Assembly: GCA_030684575.1 (NCBI GenBank) | Contig: JAUXVD010000008.1 | Location: 310,001-374,000 of the forward strand | Source of the DNA: Nitrospirota bacterium | GTDB lineage: Bacteria > Nitrospirota > Nitrospiria > Nitrospirales > Nitrospiraceae | Length of the DNA stretch: 64,000 nt | Direction of reading: 5' to 3' | Part shown: positions 61,517-64,000 of the stretch, piece after piece | Position numbering within the stretch: position 1 is the first letter of the stretch | How the letters are laid out: every line of letters starts with the position of its first letter | Position numbers and translations under genes: made by a program | Notes under the pieces: model-generated | Told to the model about the DNA's origin: nothing | Databases searched by the model: none | What the model saw: the letters and a program-made list of their open reading frames with translations, nothing else

Positions 61517-62185
61517 ATGTTTCATATCGCTGCACGATTGACTCGACGTATGCCTGTTCGGCAGGTGCTTACGGGCACGTTGTTGGGCCTCTTCCTGATG
61601 AGCCTTCTGCCGGCTTCGCTCCATGCGGCTCGAGGAGGAGGGAAGACGGAGGTCTTGCCTGTGCAAACCGCTGCACCGGCCGTGGTCTTTCTCGAGACGA
61701 CTGGTAGCGAAATGGAGTTGCGGCAGCAAATGCGGGTCAAAAACGGAGTGTCTGAGCTGACGAGTCCTGTGCCGGGTGGCCGTTTCTCCGTCGCGCCAAC
61801 GGGGAGTTACGGGTTTATTATTCCCAGGCTCCTGGGGTTGGCGTTGGTCACGCAGAGCCCGGATCTTCCGCTGGAGCAGATGTCGGCTGCCGCCAATGCC
61901 TTCGAGATCCATAAGCTCGCTGACGGTAGCGGGATGCTGGTGGGATTTGTGGAGGCGGATCTCAAGCCTCAGCTGACGCCGAGTCTGCGGCCGAAGAATA
62001 TTCGGATCAGGCTGTATTCCAATCCTTCGACGAAGGCGCCGCATATCGTTGCGGTACCCTTGGTGAAATTGGTTGTCGACCAGATGCCGCTCAAGCTCGA
62101 TTCCAAGAAGCCGGACGGTGCGGTCGTGTTCGATATGGATTTGCAAGGCACCGCGAATCGCAAATCGGTGCCAGGGGCACAGTAG
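61517..62185 (+). CDS. exported protein of unknown function
   Basis: The 222-residue product has a signal peptide (TGTLLGLFLMSLLPASLHAA) and a soluble domain with no Cys. It is rich in Pro/Leu/Val strands (IIPRLLGLALVTQSPDLPLEQ ... RIRLYSNPSTKAPHIVAVPLV). AGGAGG is ten bases from the ATG. It precedes two further exported-protein genes on the same strand. Confidence 0.7.
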   Translation: MFHIAARLTRRMPVRQVLTGTLLGLFLMSLLPASLHAARGGGKTEVLPVQTAAPAVVFLETTGSEMELRQQMRVKNGVSELTSPVPGGRFSVAPTGSYGFIIPRLLGLALVTQSPDLPLEQMSAAANAFEIHKLADGSGMLVGFVEADLKPQLTPSLRPKNIRIRLYSNPSTKAPHIVAVPLVKLVVDQMPLKLDSKKPDGAVVFDMDLQGTANRKSVPGAQ

Positions 62186-62312
62186 CCCTTTTCCCATGGC
62201 CTGTAGGCCATCATTTCTGGCTGAACTTTGTCCGCAATTGACTCAACTGGTGCGACTCGTTAGCGTTCTCTTGATCAGCAGTCCAGACCGCTACTAAAGG
62301 AGGAGAGAGACT

Positions 62313-63062
62313 ATGAATATGAAGCTCTTGCGATCGGTCGGTATGGCAGTATCGATGGTGGTGATGCCCTTGACGGTCAATGCGGCGCCCCCACCGGAAC
62401 CGCGAGTGGACTATTCAGCCGATAGCACGATGGAGGTGGACGGGGGGATGACGTTGAAGTCTCACGTCTCCCATACACCGGGCAAGGAACGCATGGAGAT
62501 GGGCGGGGCGGAGGGCAGTGTCACCATCATCCGCAAAGATAAGAAGGTGATGTGGCAGCTGATGGGGGATATGTATATGGAGATGCCCCTGGATCAGTCG
62601 AATGCGTCCGATCTCAGCGGCATGGATGTGGAACAGACGACCGTCGGTGAAGAAACGATCAACGGGATCAAGACCACTAAATCCAAAGTCATTGCGACGA
62701 AGAAGGACGGGTCGAAGTTCGGCGGATTTTTCTGGACGACCAAGGATGGAATCACGGTGAAGATGGATCTCCTGTCCAAGGAGGGTGACAAGAAAATTCG
62801 GATGGCGAGCGAATTGACCAACCTGAAGATCGAGAAGCAGGATCCGGCGCTGTTCGAGATTCCCGCCGGCTATACCAAGAACGACATGGGAGCCATGATG
62901 GGGCAGGGCGGCATGCCGAACATGCGCGATATGATGAAGAGCGCGGAGCAGGAGCCGGCGAAAGACCAACGACGGAGTCGAGACAAAGCCAAGAGTAAAA
63001 GCGCGGACAATGAAGAGACGATCGATATGAACAAGATGCTGAAAGGCCTGTTGGGCCGATAA
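62313..63062 (+). CDS. exported DUF4412-type protein
   Basis: The 249-residue product has a signal peptide (AVSMVVMPLTVNA) and a lipoprotein-sorting-like beta sheet (YSADSTMEVDGGMTLKSHVSH ... RKDKKVMWQLMGDMYMEMPL ... TINGIKTTKSKVIATKKDGS). After residue ~185 it is Met- and Lys-rich and disordered. GGAGGAG precedes the ATG. The downstream gene starts 14 bases later, so the two form an operon. Confidence 0.75.
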   Translation: MNMKLLRSVGMAVSMVVMPLTVNAAPPPEPRVDYSADSTMEVDGGMTLKSHVSHTPGKERMEMGGAEGSVTIIRKDKKVMWQLMGDMYMEMPLDQSNASDLSGMDVEQTTVGEETINGIKTTKSKVIATKKDGSKFGGFFWTTKDGITVKMDLLSKEGDKKIRMASELTNLKIEKQDPALFEIPAGYTKNDMGAMMGQGGMPNMRDMMKSAEQEPAKDQRRSRDKAKSKSADNEETIDMNKMLKGLLGR

Positions 63063-63076
63063 CGGAGGATGGCACG

Positions 63077-64000
63077 ATGATTCTGCTCAGACTGTTCTGC
63101 GGTGCATTGCTGCTTCTCGCTCTGACGGCTCCCTCCGTCCGCGCGGACGATATCTGTGTGGGCGATGTCGAAGAGAAGGCTGCCAAGACGCAGGTCGCCG
63201 CCCTGAATAAAGTTGAAAAAACTGGCTCGCCTGCTGAATTGTTTGTGGCGTATCGCGCTATTGCGGGGAACGACTGTATCGACCGGTACGATAAGAATGC
63301 TCAGGTCAGGGCGAAGGCGAACCTTCCGAAACTCGGTCGTGATTTGGCCAAGGCAGCCGAAGGGAAGGGGATCTTGTATTCAGGTGAGCCGGTACGGGCC
63401 GACGGGCGGACATCCGCCTTCCGGTATTTTGAGGACATGGGAGAGTATACCGAAGCCAACCGGGTGATGCTGAAAGCCGCGCAGGCCAAACCGGACGATA
63501 TGGCGTTATTCAAGGCTGCATGGAATGTCGACAATGGCCGCTCTGGTTCCAGTGATCCCAAGTCGGGCGAGCGACAACCCTATGTCTTGCCTTCAGCGTA
63601 TCGTCAGGAGCTTGAGAAAATTGCTTCGGTCAACGCCGACCGGCTCATGAAGGCCGAGGAAAAGGATGCCCAGGGCCTGTCCGGTGGGGCAGCGGAGGTT
63701 GCGAAGGCGGCCATGGGTTCGCTTGAGAATTTGAGGAAGGCCGCCGACTGGATGAAGTTTTTGCCAAACGGCGACAAGTCGGCCAAGGTCAGGGCCGAGC
63801 AACGAGGGGATACCGTCATGGCGCGGCCTGACCCGATGTTCACCCAGATGCATGCCAGGATGTATTACGAATTCGCGGACTCTGTGAAGGCGAAGGAGAA
63901 GGCCGCACAGCTCGACAAGAAGATGGAAGCGTCGGGGCGTGCGGGGGAGAAGTCCGGCGAGAAACTAAAAAGCTCGATCACGCAACAGAGCGAAGCGGAT
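63077..64000 (+). CDS. exported helical protein (3' end outside window)
   Basis: The frame is open to the window end (308 codons). It has a signal peptide (LLRLFCGALLLLALTAPSVRA) followed by a long alpha-helical region with repeated AxAAxG and KAKEKAAQLDKK segments, two Cys near the N-terminus (DDICVGDV, NDCIDRY). GGAGG precedes the ATG at 63077, 14 bases after the DUF4412 stop. No family is recognised. Confidence 0.75.
   Translation, partial: MILLRLFCGALLLLALTAPSVRADDICVGDVEEKAAKTQVAALNKVEKTGSPAELFVAYRAIAGNDCIDRYDKNAQVRAKANLPKLGRDLAKAAEGKGILYSGEPVRADGRTSAFRYFEDMGEYTEANRVMLKAAQAKPDDMALFKAAWNVDNGRSGSSDPKSGERQPYVLPSAYRQELEKIASVNADRLMKAEEKDAQGLSGGAAEVAKAAMGSLENLRKAADWMKFLPNGDKSAKVRAEQRGDTVMARPDPMFTQMHARMYYEFADSVKAKEKAAQLDKKMEASGRAGEKSGEKLKSSITQQSEAD

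Overview
The window looks like chromosomal DNA of a Nitrospira-type bacterium. This is inferred, not proven. The grounds are the many universal stress proteins, the ~125-bp palindromic repeat carrying a GTACCC..GGGTAC core, the accessory lipid genes and the GC-rich codon use. No rRNA or classical mobile-element gene was seen. Most genes have clear Shine-Dalgarno sequences, and these moved many starts inward from the longest reading frame.

Layout. 0-9.9 kb holds envelope and scattered functions: the C-terminal part of an AsmA-like protein, a HEAT-repeat protein, a vanadium-haloperoxidase-like enzyme, a macrodomain protein, a universal stress protein (USP) and an L,D-transpeptidase. 9.9-20.4 kb is an accessory segment. 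It carries a tightly coupled five-gene minus-strand operon (GrpE-like, divergent Hsp70, AAA+ ATPase, membrane protein with a triplicated Cys repeat, J-like protein without HPD). After it come an AT-richer XRE-ImmA/IrrE + DUF4411 (PIN-fold) pair and a class II tRNA-like gene with a UUC anticodon and a damaged acceptor stem. Both modules are flanked by related direct repeats (9.93/17.97 kb and 17.72/20.30 kb).

20.6-43 kb is a stress and energy region. It contains an exported pentapeptide-repeat protein, a cytochrome c and a ribosome-hibernation factor fused to a cold-shock domain in one operon. It also has a small-molecule kinase with an APS kinase, four more USP genes, a hydrolase, an amicyanin-like cupredoxin, a phosphofructokinase, a NarL-type two-component system, a Ca2+-type P-ATPase and glucose-6-phosphate dehydrogenase. 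The mix resembles actinobacterial dormancy (DosR-type) gene sets. Within it, a lipoprotein gene at 37.4-38.3 kb has a ~240-nt leader with two consecutive ANTAR-type dual-hairpin/terminator units.

43-50 kb has a degenerate AAA fragment with Lys-rich tails, an RNB-family ribonuclease and a desaturase - cyclopropane-synthase-like methyltransferase - FAD reductase cluster. That cluster is the expected gene set for mid-chain methyl-branched fatty acids such as the 11-methyl-hexadecanoate reported from Nitrospira. 50-64 kb is mixed housekeeping: a YlqF-type GTPase, a ChaA-type antiporter, a YbaK-type deacylase, a glutathionyl-hydroquinone reductase, a DUF3365 haem protein, an EamA transporter with a His-rich tail, and a run of exported proteins of unknown role.

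Several intergenic repeat families recur. The ~125-bp palindrome supplies the stop codon of at least two genes, and probably a third. A second, hairpin family centred on TGCTCGCG / CGCGCGCA occurs in simple and nested copies. Two further low-complexity families are built on GAGGCGAGAGGC and CCAGA words.
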